Of a DNA stretch of 64,000 nucleotides, positions 54,110 to 64,000 are shown piece by piece (position 1 is the stretch's first letter; every line of letters starts with the position of its first letter). Origin of the DNA: Diploptera punctata (lineage: Eukaryota > Arthropoda > Insecta > Blattodea > Blaberidae). The stretch covers positions 16,001-80,000 of the forward strand of contig JASPKZ010010232.1 in assembly GCA_030220185.1 (NCBI GenBank). The letters are read 5' to 3'. The notes under the pieces are model-generated. The model did not search any database. It was not told where the DNA came from and saw nothing but the letters and a program-made list of their open reading frames with translations. The position numbers and the translations under genes were made by a program.

Positions 54110-54640
54110 GTAACTATCGTAAGTTTTTGTAATATTTAAACTGCCATGATGGTAGCTAAGACTTTACGATTGTGTAGTATTTGCAACTTTAACGGCTACA
54201 GCCGTTAAATTATTGAGTTTAGTACTTCAGCGCACAGATTCTTCACGCGTATCTTGCAATCGATAGGAATTACATCATAGTGGATTTTTATGACGATATT
54301 TATACACATTATTCAAAGATAAACATTGTGAGGATTTTGAGTAGCTACAATAATTATAACTCCATATACTAATTTATTCCATGGAAAATGAAACTTTTCA
54401 ATATATATGAGTTATTTAATAAACATTGCTGTCTTTTTTTGTTAATATACCTTTACTTATCTTCAGAATTTGGATGTTTTTCTCATAGTATTCACCTATA
54501 TTACACCATCAAATTAACTTCGCACGGGCGGAGGGGAAGAGATTTAGCGCTAGTGTCGCCGAACTACTGAATCTGTGGAAGGGATGTAGGTGAAGATTGT
54601 ACATCATATCACGTACTGAATTGGTTCAGTTTTAAGTGTG
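54110..54640. other. AT-rich, nothing recognised
   Basis: No coding or shared repeat recognised. Confidence 0.35.
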
Positions 54641-54649
54641 GGCGGAAAA

Positions 54650-54995
54650 TCCCTAAACACGTGTGAAAGATCTTAACATGGTTGTCAAATAGGTCATTTA
54701 AGCACGGAACGCTCAAGAGGTCGGATCACTTAAAATCGCAGTATTTGTCGTCTCTCCGTTACCAGCCACTCAATAAATCACAAGTGGCAACACGTAATGA
54801 GAAGAGGCAGCCCATTTCTACACGTAACCCCAATAGTAACAGGGTTGTTAAATTAGTCATTTTGCCAATGGCCGCCTAAAAGGACGGACCATTAAAATCC
54901 ATAGTATTTGTCAGCTCTCTACCTGCTAGACAAATAACAGATACAGATGTTCAGATGACAGGAAGTGGCAACATAGTAAGGAAGAGAAAGACAGT
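54650..54995 (+). repeat. Interspersed repeat shared with 21.4-22.1 kb
   Basis: Carries two internal reiterations of ggatcacttaaaatcgcagt / ggaccattaaaatccatagt and aagtggcaaca, matching the split copy at 21.4-22.1 kb. Non-coding. Confidence 0.6.
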
Positions 54996-55039
54996 ATGTT
55001 AGTTAACATATTTTCCGCTTGTGCAGATTACTTGGTGGA

Positions 55040-55445
55040 GTAATAGGTGTAATGCATTTAACACGGCGTTTTTGCCAGACTGCAAAGACCTACTGGAAAC
55101 CCCTTTTTGCAAGTCTTTTAAAACTGCCACCGCAGCCTTCACAACTATTTATGAAAATGGAAAACACTTCCCGTAAAGATGTTTATTCAGGTTATATAAT
55201 AAAAAAAGTCACATAGGGATAAATCCGGACTATAGGGAAGATGAAGGACGCAATTCACTTTGATTTTTGCAAGGAATTCATCAACACACTGCCGATATGC
55301 AACTTCGCATTATCGTTTTGCAGCATCTGGTTTTATGCACGGGAATGTGACCTTTCGCGCCTGATATGCCCTTGCAGATTTATCAAGACACCTTTATAGT
55401 ATTGCTCAGTTACTTTTGAATGTGCAGGTACGATATGCTGATAAA
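55040..55445 (-). pseudogene. Mariner-family transposase relic
   Basis: Minus-strand translation: AHSKVTEQYYKGVLINLQGH IRRE, then VDEFLAKIKVNCVLHLPYSP DLSLCDFF, the conserved PPYSPDLAPCDFF block that carries the last acidic catalytic residue of mariner transposases. The downstream C-terminal part is frameshifted (KTCKKGFP..). The overlapping 65-codon plus frame is a shadow. No intact ends were found. Confidence 0.78.
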
Positions 55446-55459
55446 CTACTCAATGAATA

Positions 55460-56360
55460 CAGTAAAAACTCCTTATTCGCGGCGGATAATTTCCGCTAAA
55501 TGCCACGAACACAGAAACTGCGAATATGGAATGGTAATTTCGTATGGGTATATAGGAGATATGTTCCATGGTTCTAGAATAAAATAAAAATAATCGAAGT
55601 AAAATAATTCAATGAGAAATTTAGAACAATTTCGATTAATTATTATTGTCATGCTTAGGCAAGGGCTTAAAGAAATTAGAAAATCTGTCCTGTTTTGCCG
55701 CTTTTAAAAGGTATTTCAATTCAGATTGATAATCATTTGTGAATTCAGCAATATAATCTCTTATTTTGTCTTCGGATTTCTTGATCAATCGTACAGTACA
55801 TTGATTAACATTGAAACAGCGTGATATAGACGCAAATGACTCGTCATCGTGTAAACATTTCTGTTTTTATTTTAAGCCGCAACACTACTCTTTTCCGCTT
55901 CGGAATCAATTTTATGAACTTTTACTCGGCATTGCAAATTGACAACAAAACAGAAAATACACGTGTTATTCAATTAAAATTATTGCAACGAATGAGAAGT
56001 CGAAACAATAAAATACCGATCTTGGCGAGAGCGGTATTTATAACGGACAAAGCGACGCGTGAAATACGACAGCGGTGGTTTTTAACAACGAACTTTAGGC
56101 TTAGTGACAATAAGGTTTTTTTTACTTTTATATTAATTTGTCTATTTGGTTTGAATCGCTCTTTGTATAAAAGTCGCCTTGGCACGTGCCTGCAGTAAAA
56201 AAAGTTGCCGATGTGTCAATAAAGGTTACTAATCCTTTTAATATGCCGACTGGATCCGCGAATAAAGACTTTTTAGCCTCGAATACAGGAACTGTGACGC
56301 AATTTTTTAACTTGCGAATAATGAAAACGTAAGGGAACCGTGAATAAGGAGCTTTTACTG
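55460..56360 (-). mobile_element. Pogo-like DNA transposon, 901-bp deletion derivative
   Basis: Ends are inverted CAGTAAAA(A/G)CTCCTTATTC(A/G)CGG-like repeats, each flanked by TA (55,458-55,459 and 56,361-56,362). Minus-strand interior: IPKRKRVVLRLKIKTEMF, a 1-nt shift, then DDESFASISRCFNVNQCTVR LIKKSEDKIRDYI, a CENP-B/pogo-type helix-turn-helix DNA-binding domain. The DDE catalytic domain is absent. TA duplication, CAGT ends and this domain all agree with the pogo group. Confidence 0.83.
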
Positions 56361-56545
56361 TATATAAACATGAGACGACCAGCATTTTTCTAACAGAAGA
56401 AACCACTTTTGATTTTTGGGGGATTGTTTATAGAGGACATTTACACACAAAGCTTTTCTGTTCGCTCTCAAGATCGAAATGATATAGCAAAGTTTTATCA
56501 GCAATGATTTCATTGTAGCTGGAAGGAGGAAGTGAATATATCTCA

Positions 56546-56972
56546 CAAGGGAACTGTCAACCTTTACATGCCGAAAAGTATCTTGATATTACTCCAAGCG
56601 GAGCGTTGTGATGTAACAAGGTCGTGTCAAAAAAAAAATATCTGTCGTTTTAATGTGCAAGCCATAGAAATCGAAGCCAGAATCCAGCAATGGCAAGCCC
56701 ACTGTACGGATCAGATTTACATCCCTGCATGAGTTAAGCACAGAGCGGAGTGAAGCGAGGCGCGGTGCGGACGGCGGGTTTTCCTATCTCCCAATACAGG
56801 CATTGTATTACTTCCGTATAGTTTAAATGAGAGATTTGGTGCTTGATTTTAGTGTATTGCAGTTAAAAAGACAGATATTTTTTTTAGACACGGCCTTTGT
56901 ACATCACAACGCTTGTTTTTGAAAAAAAAATTCAAGGTAGGTTTTGACATGCAATAGTTGACAGTTCCCTTG
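56546..56972. mobile_element. T2: TIR element, ~427 bp, class unassigned
   Basis: Imperfect inverted arms of about 110 bp: CAAGGGAACTGTCAAC with gcgttgtgatgta and aaatatctgtc on the left, complemented at 56,860-56,972. No clear target duplication was seen at these ends, so the boundary or superfamily is unsure. Confidence 0.65.
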
Positions 56973-56979
56973 CCACTCT

Positions 56980-57566
56980 GGTCACCAATCAGAAACAGAA
57001 CTGGGAGGAATGAGAAACAGAACTGGGAGGAATGACCTTGAAACTTCTACCACGTGTATGTGAAGCATTAAGGTAACAAATATCGTAAAACCAAATTTTT
57101 GCGCGTTAAATTATAGCTGAAAAATAATGAACATTGTTCTAATTCATAAGAATCAATCCAAACTTACTACTTAATTCCCGTACATTGTTAACCACCTTAA
57201 TGAAAACAGTTAGTTGGAAGGTATTTGTGATATTAGTGCTTTCATCTATAATTATCGAATAACATAATGCCTAAAACAACTAGGCCTATACCTTTACGTC
57301 ACAAACATTTCTTGAATTTGTTAACTGATTTAATAGCTTAAAAATTTACACAATCGCTATTCACGAGATTTTCTTCTTTTCCTTCTGCGACTTTCAGAAA
57401 TTTGTTTTTCACTTTCATCGTGGTATTAGCACTTCTTGTCTTTGATATTTATTGCATTCATCAGCATGGCACGAGTAGTGCCTCCTTAGATTTAATTTTT
57501 TAAGCATTTGTTTCAAACACATTAAATATTTCGTTATCCTTCAATAAACAGGCGTAACTCTTCCCA

Positions 57567-57570
<4 letters not shown>
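56980..57570. other. AT-rich, nothing recognised
   Basis: A 22-bp word (aacagaactgggaggaatga) is directly repeated at about 56,997 and 57,017. No gene. Confidence 0.4.

Positions 57571-57571
<1 letters not shown>

Positions 57572-57611
<40 letters not shown>
57572..57611. repeat. (AT)n microsatellite
   Basis: About 20 AT units. Confidence 0.95.
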
Positions 57612-57616
<5 letters not shown>

Positions 57617-57894
57617 GTGGATAGTCGTTTAGGTACTGTAACTGAAGTCATGACTACTCATTCCAAACCAGCTGCCATCGCTATATGCTCTAGTCCAGTC
57701 ATTTTAACATAGTGTAGATCGACCCCAGAGGTAGACTCTGACATGCAGAGAGTCCATATCAAAGTGAGTAGCACTGTGTCAGCTGTCAAAAGTTCATTTA
57801 ATGTTGGTGGATTTGTAAAAATTCAATATTAGAAAGACAGGGGTCTACCAAAATCTGCAATTTGTATTCAGACCCAGATATTGTAAATGTTATT

Positions 57895-58216
57895 AAAACT
57901 GTCAGACTGAGGTAGGTTGGTCATATAATGAGAATGGAGAAGGAGAATACTACTAAAAAGCTTACACTACTTAGACCAGATGGAGGAAGAAGAAGAGGAA
58001 GACCGAAGCTGAGATGGACTGATGAATGGATGGAGTACATGAGGACCACCGAAAGCTCGGGGTCCGGGGATGGAAAAGAAGTGCGTTGGACAGGGATGCG
58101 TGGAGGAGTGTCCTAACAGCAGCCAGGGCTCATAAAGGGCTGTAGAAGAAGAAGAAGAAGAAGAAGAAGAAGAAGAAGAAGGAGAAGAAGTAGTAGAAGA
58201 AGAAGAAGAAGAAGAA
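57895..58216 (+). pseudogene. LINE-F C-terminus with (GAA)n tail
   Basis: LRQVGHIMRMEKENTTKKL then GGRRRGRPKLRWTDEWMEYM, an EVRWTGMRGGVS end in place of the usual DRDAWRS.., and after the stop a (GAA)n tail at 58,146-58,216. Basic GRPKLRW tail of an RTE-like LINE; the (GAA)n looks like its 3' tandem tail. Confidence 0.8.
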
Positions 58217-58232
58217 AGGGGTCTCCCAAATA

Positions 58233-58865
58233 CAGGGCTTCCAATATAAAACCGGACCGGCCTCACGGAGTTTCACCCGGCACGCAGTGCTGTCTCTTCC
58301 TCCCGCAATTCACCCTGCCTGCCACCCGTCCTTGAACTGTTTCTTACCTTATAGAAAATGCTGGGAATGTCCTCCCGCAGTTAAACAGGCTTTATACCGA
58401 GTAAACACATTTTGTTGCTGTATGTGCAGAAGATACTGAATCCCAACTTGTTGTGCTAATTTCGGTAATGATTTTTGTGGTGAACGTTCCAAATTTTCGC
58501 CAATTTCGTCTAATTTTTCTTCGGTGAGAACCGTACGCCTTCGCGTGTGTTTGTTATTTTGTACTGAACCAGTGGTCTCAAATTTAGTCACAAGATCGTG
58601 GATTGTCGATCTGGAAGGAGGTAATTGTTCAGGGAAGTTCCGAATAAATTCCTCGCGAACGCGACGAGCTGATTCGTATTTATAATAACATTTACACACA
58701 TAAATGCGCTGCTCTAATGTCAGCTGACGTCTCATCTTGTCGAACGATAGTAAACTGACTAGTTCAAGGACGAGCGGCTGGCAGAGTGAAATGCGGACGA
58801 GGAGAGAGCGCTGCCTGATGGGTGAAACCCCGTGAGGCCGGTCTGGGTTTATATTGGAAGCCCGG
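58233..58865 (-). mobile_element. Mariner-like element, 633-bp deletion derivative
   Basis: Inverted ends C(A/C)GGGCTTCCAATATAAA of about 55-60 bp with internal ggccggtc / gtttcaccc blocks, each flanked by TA (58,231-58,232; 58,866-58,867). It encodes only the N-terminal part of a transposase on the minus strand; the catalytic region is deleted. Confidence 0.82.
58349..58735 (-). pseudogene. Transposase N-terminal domain (HTH; DUF4817-like)
   Basis: Starting at the internal Met at 58,735, the frame reads MRRQLTLEQRIYVCKCYYKY, then FPEQLPPSRSTIHDLVTKFE (helix-turn-helix), TRRRTVLTEEKLDEI, and SPQKSLPKLAQQVGI. This is the DNA-binding N-terminus found in a mariner-related family; I recall it as DUF4817. 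After QQVGI a frameshift occurs (the expected SVSSAHTATK residues are in another frame), then an internal deletion removes the DDE domain. The upstream 54 codons of the open frame are terminal-repeat sequence and not part of the protein. Confidence 0.78.
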
Positions 58866-58869
58866 TAGA

Positions 58870-59020
58870 AAAGATTGGCAAGTGGTCTACGAGACAAAAC
58901 ACTTGGGGATTATTGGTATAGTCCATAAGTGGGCATCCGGCGACTCAAAGTACAGTAATCAGTGCAAATGATGGAGATGTGTACATAAGCCTTTTCAGAC
59001 CGTTCAATACACAGTAACTC
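58870..59020. other. Nothing recognised
   Basis: Short gap between two TIR elements. Confidence 0.4.
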
Positions 59021-59377
59021 GAAATTGAGACTCAAATTTGACGATGTTATGCATCAACCGGCTAAGCTCCATTTTAAAAAATTGAGATTTTGATGTCATC
59101 TGATGCAGTGGCTAATGAAGTAAGTGTATGCACATTTTAGCGGCAAATCTTTAAATACAGCTTTACTATTAAAGAAAATTTTAAACGCCATCGGTCCTGT
59201 TAGATACTCTATGTTTTGTAACAAACGGCTACAAAACTAGACCTTAATAAATGCTAATCTAAATTATGCATCATGCAGCTAAGCGCCAAATGTTCCCGTT
59301 CTTAGATTGTAGATATATACTGTCAAACAAGGAAAATAACTTGCAATAAATATCCAGTATTGTTAGTTCAGTGCTAA

Positions 59378-59697
59378 AACTAACTAACTCAACTAACTCA
59401 CTGGTACTATCGAACCCGTAGGTTCATGACCGCGCGGACATAAGCTCTCCATATATTCCTAACCAGAGCCAATGTTTTCCAATCATCCTCTGTATAATAT
59501 ACTTCCCTCAAATCATATAATTAATGTTATTCACCCACCTCATTCTTGGTCTACCAACCGGGCGTTTTCCCTCTGGTTTTCCTACAAGAATCCTCAATGC
59601 ACGCCTTTGAATCCCCATTCGTGCCACATGTCCTGCACATCGCAGTCTACGAGACTTAACTGTTCTCATTATATCTGGCTTCCTATAAAGACCATGA
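59378..59697 (-). mobile_element. LINE-A 3' fragment inside T1
   Basis: Minus-strand LINE-A end with AACTAACTCAACTAACT tail, ending at the Y.KPDI region. The 93-codon plus frame is a shadow. Confidence 0.85.
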
Positions 59698-59940
59698 TTT
59701 TACCCCAGTTGAACCCATGTCCGCATTTCTTGACGGTTGTATTTTTACGGTGAAAGATCATCACTCTTTCGACCAAGGTACTTTTTTCGTCTGGCTTATC
59801 ACCTTCGACCAGTCCGGCATGGGTAACCGTATCGACAGAATGCTACCGCCGGCATAGCCCTCGGGATCATTTAAGCATGCAAGCCACTCCACCACGACAA
59901 GGTAAAGATACCATGTTAGTATAGTGCTACAATAAATAAT
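59698..59940 (-). repeat. Unassigned GC-richer segment
   Basis: Minus strand reads ccttgtcgtggtggagtggc, gatcccgagggctatgccgg, ggtcgaaagagtgatgatc, gcggacatgggttcaactgg. It looks like a structured, probably repeat-derived segment that is now fused to LINE-A; identity not established. Confidence 0.4.
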
Positions 59941-59969
59941 GAAGAATAACTTATACTTTAAACGTATAT

Positions 59970-60258
59970 GGGGCACGCCGTAGCGTAGTGGTTAAGGCAT
60001 TGAGCTACAAGCCGGAGGGTTCAAGTCCCGTTGGGGTCAGGATTTTTAAACTGACCCAAACCCTCTGGCGGCACTATGACCCTGGGGTCGACTCAGCCTC
60101 TAACGGAAATGAGTACCAGACGCTTGTTCTGGGGTAAAGGCGGCCGTCACGCAGGGCTGACAACCCGGCTGACATCAAGTGCCGATTGCCTAGAAAAAGT
60201 GGGAGCCTTAACCTCCTACTACCCCAAAGGCCTCCTGAGGCCTGTTGTGGGATCACTT
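59970..60258 (+). mobile_element. S5 SINE inside T1, exact duplication
   Basis: Plus-strand full S5 (ggggcacgccgtagcgtagtgg start). The 13-bp repeat TTTAAACGTATAT flanks it (about 59,956-59,968 and 60,261-60,273). Confidence 0.92.
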
Positions 60259-60319
60259 TTTTAAACGTATATTTCTCGAAACTTGCATAATGGTGCATAA
60301 TCGGTTGTTGCATAACGCC

Positions 60320-60720
60320 GTCCAATTGAGTCGTGATACAGCGATTGTCCATCTATGCCTACGTGCCTTTGCTCCGGGATAGCAAACATGCTCTCACGTC
60401 ACAACGTGGCCAGTGCTATACACATTGCTCTCCAGTACAGAGAAACTCATATGAGAGTTAATTCAGGTATCGACAAATGCATAAATAAACTCCTAGTTAA
60501 TATCAAACATGTTCTCAAACATTATTGGTTTACACAGATTGAAATTCAGATATTAATAGTGTAATATTCACGTGTTCACTCGTATAGGATGAATTCCTAC
60601 TCACATTATCATTAGGTCTTCTTCCTGCTAGCTGTAAGATTGACTGGATATCGTTTTACCTGCAACAGAAAAGGAGTTAATATTATTTTTTTTCTTATAT
60701 ATCTATCTCAAACAATGTTA
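60320..60720. other. Nothing recognised
   Basis: A 69-codon frame (60,355-60,564) has no recognisable domain. Confidence 0.35.
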
Positions 60721-60726
60721 AACATC

Positions 60727-60873
60727 CATTCATCCATCCATTCATCTGCCTGAGGGCATTTTCCTGCTACGCTTTGCAGCTTTACTAGGGTATTATAGGT
60801 GTGATAGATTACACTGGTCAACATGATTTGTGTCTCATGAGTACCCATAGTTGTACTTAATGCAGTTTTTTTT

Positions 60874-60908
<35 letters not shown>

Positions 60909-60912
60909 AGTA
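60727..60912 (-). mobile_element. S1 SINE 3' fragment and (ATC)n
   Basis: S1 tail (catccattcatctgcctgagg, gctttgcagctttactagg) to about 60,810, followed after 60 bp by (ATC)n at 60,873-60,908 that corresponds to the S1 internal triplet tract. Confidence 0.65.
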
Positions 60913-60924
60913 CATTCACGAATT

Positions 60925-61075
60925 TAGGCTATTTGTTGACCTGTTTCGGCCTCAAGAGAAACACCATCTAGAAGTCTTTTGAGTTGACGTCCTGGTCTTC
61001 TTCTTCCTGCAGGTTGTATCTTAAATCGTGTTTTCAAATATGTATTCGGAATTTCTCCATCATCCACTGTTTTTT
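60925..61075 (-). pseudogene. LINE-K C-terminal fragment
   Basis: Minus-strand LKTRFKIQPAGRRRPGRQLK then RLLDGVSLEAETGQQIA: a LINE basic tail plus end segment. Confidence 0.6.
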
Positions 61076-61129
61076 ATTTCAATTTCAATGAATGGATTTA
61101 AATAATTATTTTTTTAGTAAACGTTTTTT

Positions 61130-61500
61130 CGTCAATTTATTATCTTGGCGCAGTGAGCATGGGGAACACCTTCATCAGGAGATTTCAGATATGGAAAAGA
61201 GATATCAAGGCAAATGGAATCCTAATATGCTGGCCGATTATTGTTGGATCATCAAGAGGGCTGCTCCACAGACGAAATATATTAGAAAATCGTCATTCTT
61301 ACTTTCTAGTGAGTCCGAATGTTCGAATATTGTGTAGTTACGAATGTAGAAAATATTAAAGTCTTTGAAAATATAAATGCCTTTTCTCTCGGAAATCTTG
61401 CGTGAAGGAGAAAAATCGATATCATATTTGAATTCAGGAGAAAAAAATACTTTCAGAATCACACATTTTTCTTTCTAAGACAAAAAAAAAATATATTTTT
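61130..61500 (+). pseudogene. EHGERFHQ-type relic, second copy
   Basis: Shares SEHGEHLHQEISDMEKRYQG, MLADYCWIIKRAAPQTKYIR and the 3' non-coding tract (tttgaattcaggag.aaaaaatac) with 19,610-20,047. The segment upstream of SEHGE has been lost. Confidence 0.68.
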
Positions 61501-61514
61501 GTTGCTCAGTTTTA

Positions 61515-61620
61515 CCGTAGCTTTCCACACCGGTGAAGGATGATAATAAGGCTGATGATTATGGCCAGGGACCATTGGACCTTAAGCGTCCTGACATTTA
61601 TCTTACAGGTGAGGAAAAAA
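61515..61620 (-). mobile_element. S1 SINE internal fragment
   Basis: Only the middle (ctttccacaccggtgaagg to atcttacaggtgagg); head and tail absent. Confidence 0.75.
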
Positions 61621-61624
61621 ATGT

Positions 61625-62030
61625 TGAATATAGGGGCCTAAGCCTTACTTTTAGTCGTTAGCGGTGTGATGAAGGGAAACATTGATGAGAGAACTGGGTT
61701 TATCGTGGTACCCAACTTTTACTCATAGTTTTTTGCCGTGTTCGCTATCCGCACAGTTGGTATTTGTAGTTATATTACTCCATTTTGTCCGCTTTGTGCA
61801 CAACTCGATATGATAGAGTTCACATTTTCTGTCGCATAATGTACATTCGCACGATTCGTTTGGTTCGTGGTATGTAAAGCACAAACTGTAAAACCGGATA
61901 TTAATTTAAATGTCAATTTGGCTGCAATAAGAATAATAATTATTCTATTTTACATTAATAGGCACTATATGTTTTTAGGATGAACCATACAATTTATCAG
62001 ATTAATCATTAATCATTATATTTATACTAA
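61625..62030. other. Nothing recognised
   Basis: No coding or shared repeat, except a short S5 head remnant at 62,032-62,056 (ccaactacgctacggcgtagc). Confidence 0.4.
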
Positions 62031-62077
62031 ACCAACTACGCTACGGCGTAGCCCCTACTGTATTAAGAAGTATTCAA

Positions 62078-62100
62078 TAATAATAATAATAATAATAATA

Positions 62101-62199
<99 letters not shown>

Positions 62200-62213
62200 C
62201 AATAATAATAACA

Positions 62214-62259
<46 letters not shown>

Positions 62260-62335
62260 CATAATAATAAGTAATGTTTAATTTTTTCTGGCAAATTTAA
62301 GACCATAAAGACTTCTGTTCTACTCAACCAGAACA
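62078..62335 (-). mobile_element. (TAA)n and LINE-I-type 3' end
   Basis: About 190 bp of TAA units with a few AAC interruptions, then taattttttctggcaaattt aagaccataaagact, a decayed minus-strand 3' UTR. Polytyrosine/polyleucine frames are artefacts. Confidence 0.85.
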
Positions 62336-62349
62336 AACATAGAAGTGGA

Positions 62350-62815
62350 AATTTACAGTAAAATTATATATGGGATGCGAAACATGGACTCTTACTTTAA
62401 GGGAGGAAAGGAGATTACGAGTACTTGAGAATAAAGTTCTTAGAACAGTTTTTGGACCGAAGAGAGATGAATAGACAGGTGAATGGAGAAGACTAATTAA
62501 CAATGACTACATGGTCTTTATATTAAGCCAGATATAATGAGAACAGTTAAGTCTCGTAGACTGCGATGGGCAGGACATGTGGCATGAATGGGGAATGAAA
62601 GAGGTGCATGGAAGCTTCTTGTAGGAAAACCAGAGGGAAAACGCCCAGCTTGGTAGACCAAGAATGAGGTGGCAGAATAACATTAACTATGCTTTGAAGG
62701 AAGTAGATTATACAAGGAATGATTGGAAAATATTAGCTCAGGATAGGGATGTATGGAGAGGTTATGTCCGCGCGGCCATGAATCTATGGGTTCGATAGTG
62801 CCAGTGAGTTAGTTA
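62350..62815 (+). mobile_element. LINE-A 3' half
   Basis: Plus-strand LINE-A from GCETWTLTLREERRLRVL to a GTTAGTTA tail; the frame is broken by several indels (for example tgaatgggg after GHVA). Confidence 0.85.
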
Positions 62816-62889
62816 GTTATATATTACACAATTAAAAATATTACAATATAATTCCAACACAGAATTCACGTACATACGACTTCTTACGC

Positions 62890-62945
<56 letters not shown>

Positions 62946-62948
62946 TAC

Positions 62949-62984
<36 letters not shown>

Positions 62985-63050
62985 TAATAATGATAATAAT
63001 GATAATATGATAATAATGATAATAATGATAATAATGATAATACTGATAAT
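62890..63050. repeat. (TAA)n and (TAATGA)n tract
   Basis: TAA array with two sub-blocks; the right part is the hexamer-like TAATGATAA pattern. Confidence 0.95.
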
Positions 63051-63096
63051 ATTACATGGGGAAACACAATTAATACATATAGATTATACATACATA

Positions 63097-63120
63097 ATAT
63101 ATATATATATATATATATAT
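63097..63120. repeat. (AT)n microsatellite
   Basis: About 12 AT units. Confidence 0.9.
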
Positions 63121-63124
63121 AAAT

Positions 63125-64000
63125 TATATAAATTGATACTTTACGCATGATGGTAATTTTGAAACAAAAGTTAGAGCTAATATAAATTTAGATTTGTTTA
63201 ACGTACGGCAGTCCTTATTTCCTCTATTAGGGAATTCCAGTTGCGAGAAATGGAGATAGTACATGATGTGGAGTGATGGAATGTCCTATGTTGCGGTATA
63301 TTATATATGAGATTATGGCGAAATCGTAAACTTAAGTTATGATGGGAAGATAGATACAGGAAACGAGAGGTTAAATAATTTGGAATGGAATCATATATGA
63401 ACCTAAATAAAACAGTGTAATTATCTTATTTCTTGCATACGAAGTCATGATAATTCTTGAAAAATGGAGAAAAGCGATCATAATTTATGACACTATAGTC
63501 GAGCCGCCCAGTCTACGGCTCTGACGTTTTCACGACAGTGTTACCGATATGGATATCCAACGGGAGGGGCCGCTTTATGTACCACACGGAATATTAAATC
63601 ATAGCACTATCCGTTTATCCAGAACGTAAATATTAGAAATAAATGCTCATTTTATTACGCAAAATTCAAAATGAAACAAAAATATTATGATTTCTCATTT
63701 ATCGCTATGAAACATACTATTCTCGAAAATATTCACAATTCCAATAAATTCACGAAAACAACAATTCCATACATCACTTCAAAACTATATGTTAAACGCA
63801 TAAAGAACATCATTTTTATTTTAAAAAGAAAAACCCTTCTCATGTATCGTTAAAATAAAAATCTTAACTTTATCGCTGTTAATCAAGAGGAAAGACGTCA
63901 CAATCTTCTTGTATTATCAACTTCTGCCTCATCACCGGTGTCGCTTCTGTTTGCATTTAACGTAATTGTCAATTGTTCAACTTGCCTTTCAGGAATCCCA
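63125..64000. other. No supported gene
   Basis: A 60-codon plus frame (63,671-63,853) has no domain. 63,500-63,600 is GC-richer (gagccgcccagtctacggc) but unassigned. Confidence 0.35.

Larger units (their letters stand above)
59046..60315. mobile_element. T1: second TIR copy, enlarged by nested insertions
   Basis: Left end GTTATGCATCAACCGGC, right end CGGTTGTTGCATAAC. The internal T1 sequence is split: 59,046-59,375 matches 4,274-4,610; LINE-A 59,378-59,697, an unassigned segment 59,698-59,940 and S5 59,970-60,258 intervene; T1 resumes at 60,262 (ttaaacgtatatttctcg). Confidence 0.78.

Noticed and set aside
58736..58897. Upstream 54 codons of the 182-codon frame
   Set aside because: Mostly terminal inverted repeat of the mariner-like element; the domain starts at the Met at 58,735.

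Overview
The window looks like gene-poor, AT-rich nuclear DNA from a large, repeat-laden arthropod genome. It is most likely an insect, and the repeat families recall those of cockroach genomes such as Periplaneta; that assignment is from memory of the families and was not searched. I find no complete host protein gene, no rRNA and no canonical tRNA gene. Almost everything recognisable is a transposable element, a decayed piece of one, or a tandem repeat. The supporting signs are the (TAA)n, (AT)n and (GAA)n tracts, several tRNA-derived SINE families, many 5'-truncated LINEs and insertions nested inside one another.

Layout. 1-28 kb: SINEs (five families, called S1 to S5 here) and fragments of at least eight non-LTR retrotransposon (LINE) families, two palindromic elements with hammerhead-ribozyme-like motifs (12.6 and 17.9 kb), a mitochondrial cox1 fragment (22.5 kb) and an inverted pair of another tRNA-like repeat (27.1-27.6 kb). 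28.4-38.9 kb: a 10.5-kb diverged tandem array of roughly 2-kb units. Inside one unit a 208-bp sub-repeat has been amplified to about 17 copies, each carrying a 40-bp block framed by splice-site-like sequence. A LINE with a 362-codon uninterrupted reverse-transcriptase reading frame is inserted in this array (34.4-35.5 kb). 39-49 kb: a mariner-like transposase relic split by a LINE, two related LINE copies, a repeat interrupted by a third palindromic element whose empty site survives at 13.7-14.2 kb, and the largest palindrome (47.6-48.1 kb). 49-50 kb: about 820 bp of GA/CT tract. 50-64 kb: SINE pairs, a PIF/Harbinger-like MITE, a pogo-like and two mariner-like DNA transposon relics, other terminal-inverted-repeat elements, further LINE 3' ends and microsatellites.

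No genes work together here as a pathway. The biology is that of mobile elements: LINE reverse transcriptases probably mobilised the SINEs, DNA transposons survive as deleted derivatives, and four palindromic elements flanked by 10-14-bp target duplications resemble Penelope-like-element terminal repeats with minimal hammerhead ribozymes. The three points most worth checking are that ribozyme family, the origin of the 208-bp array from the 2-kb array, and the modular SINEs (a double-headed one at 15.4-15.9 kb and a chimeric one at 23.2-23.6 kb).
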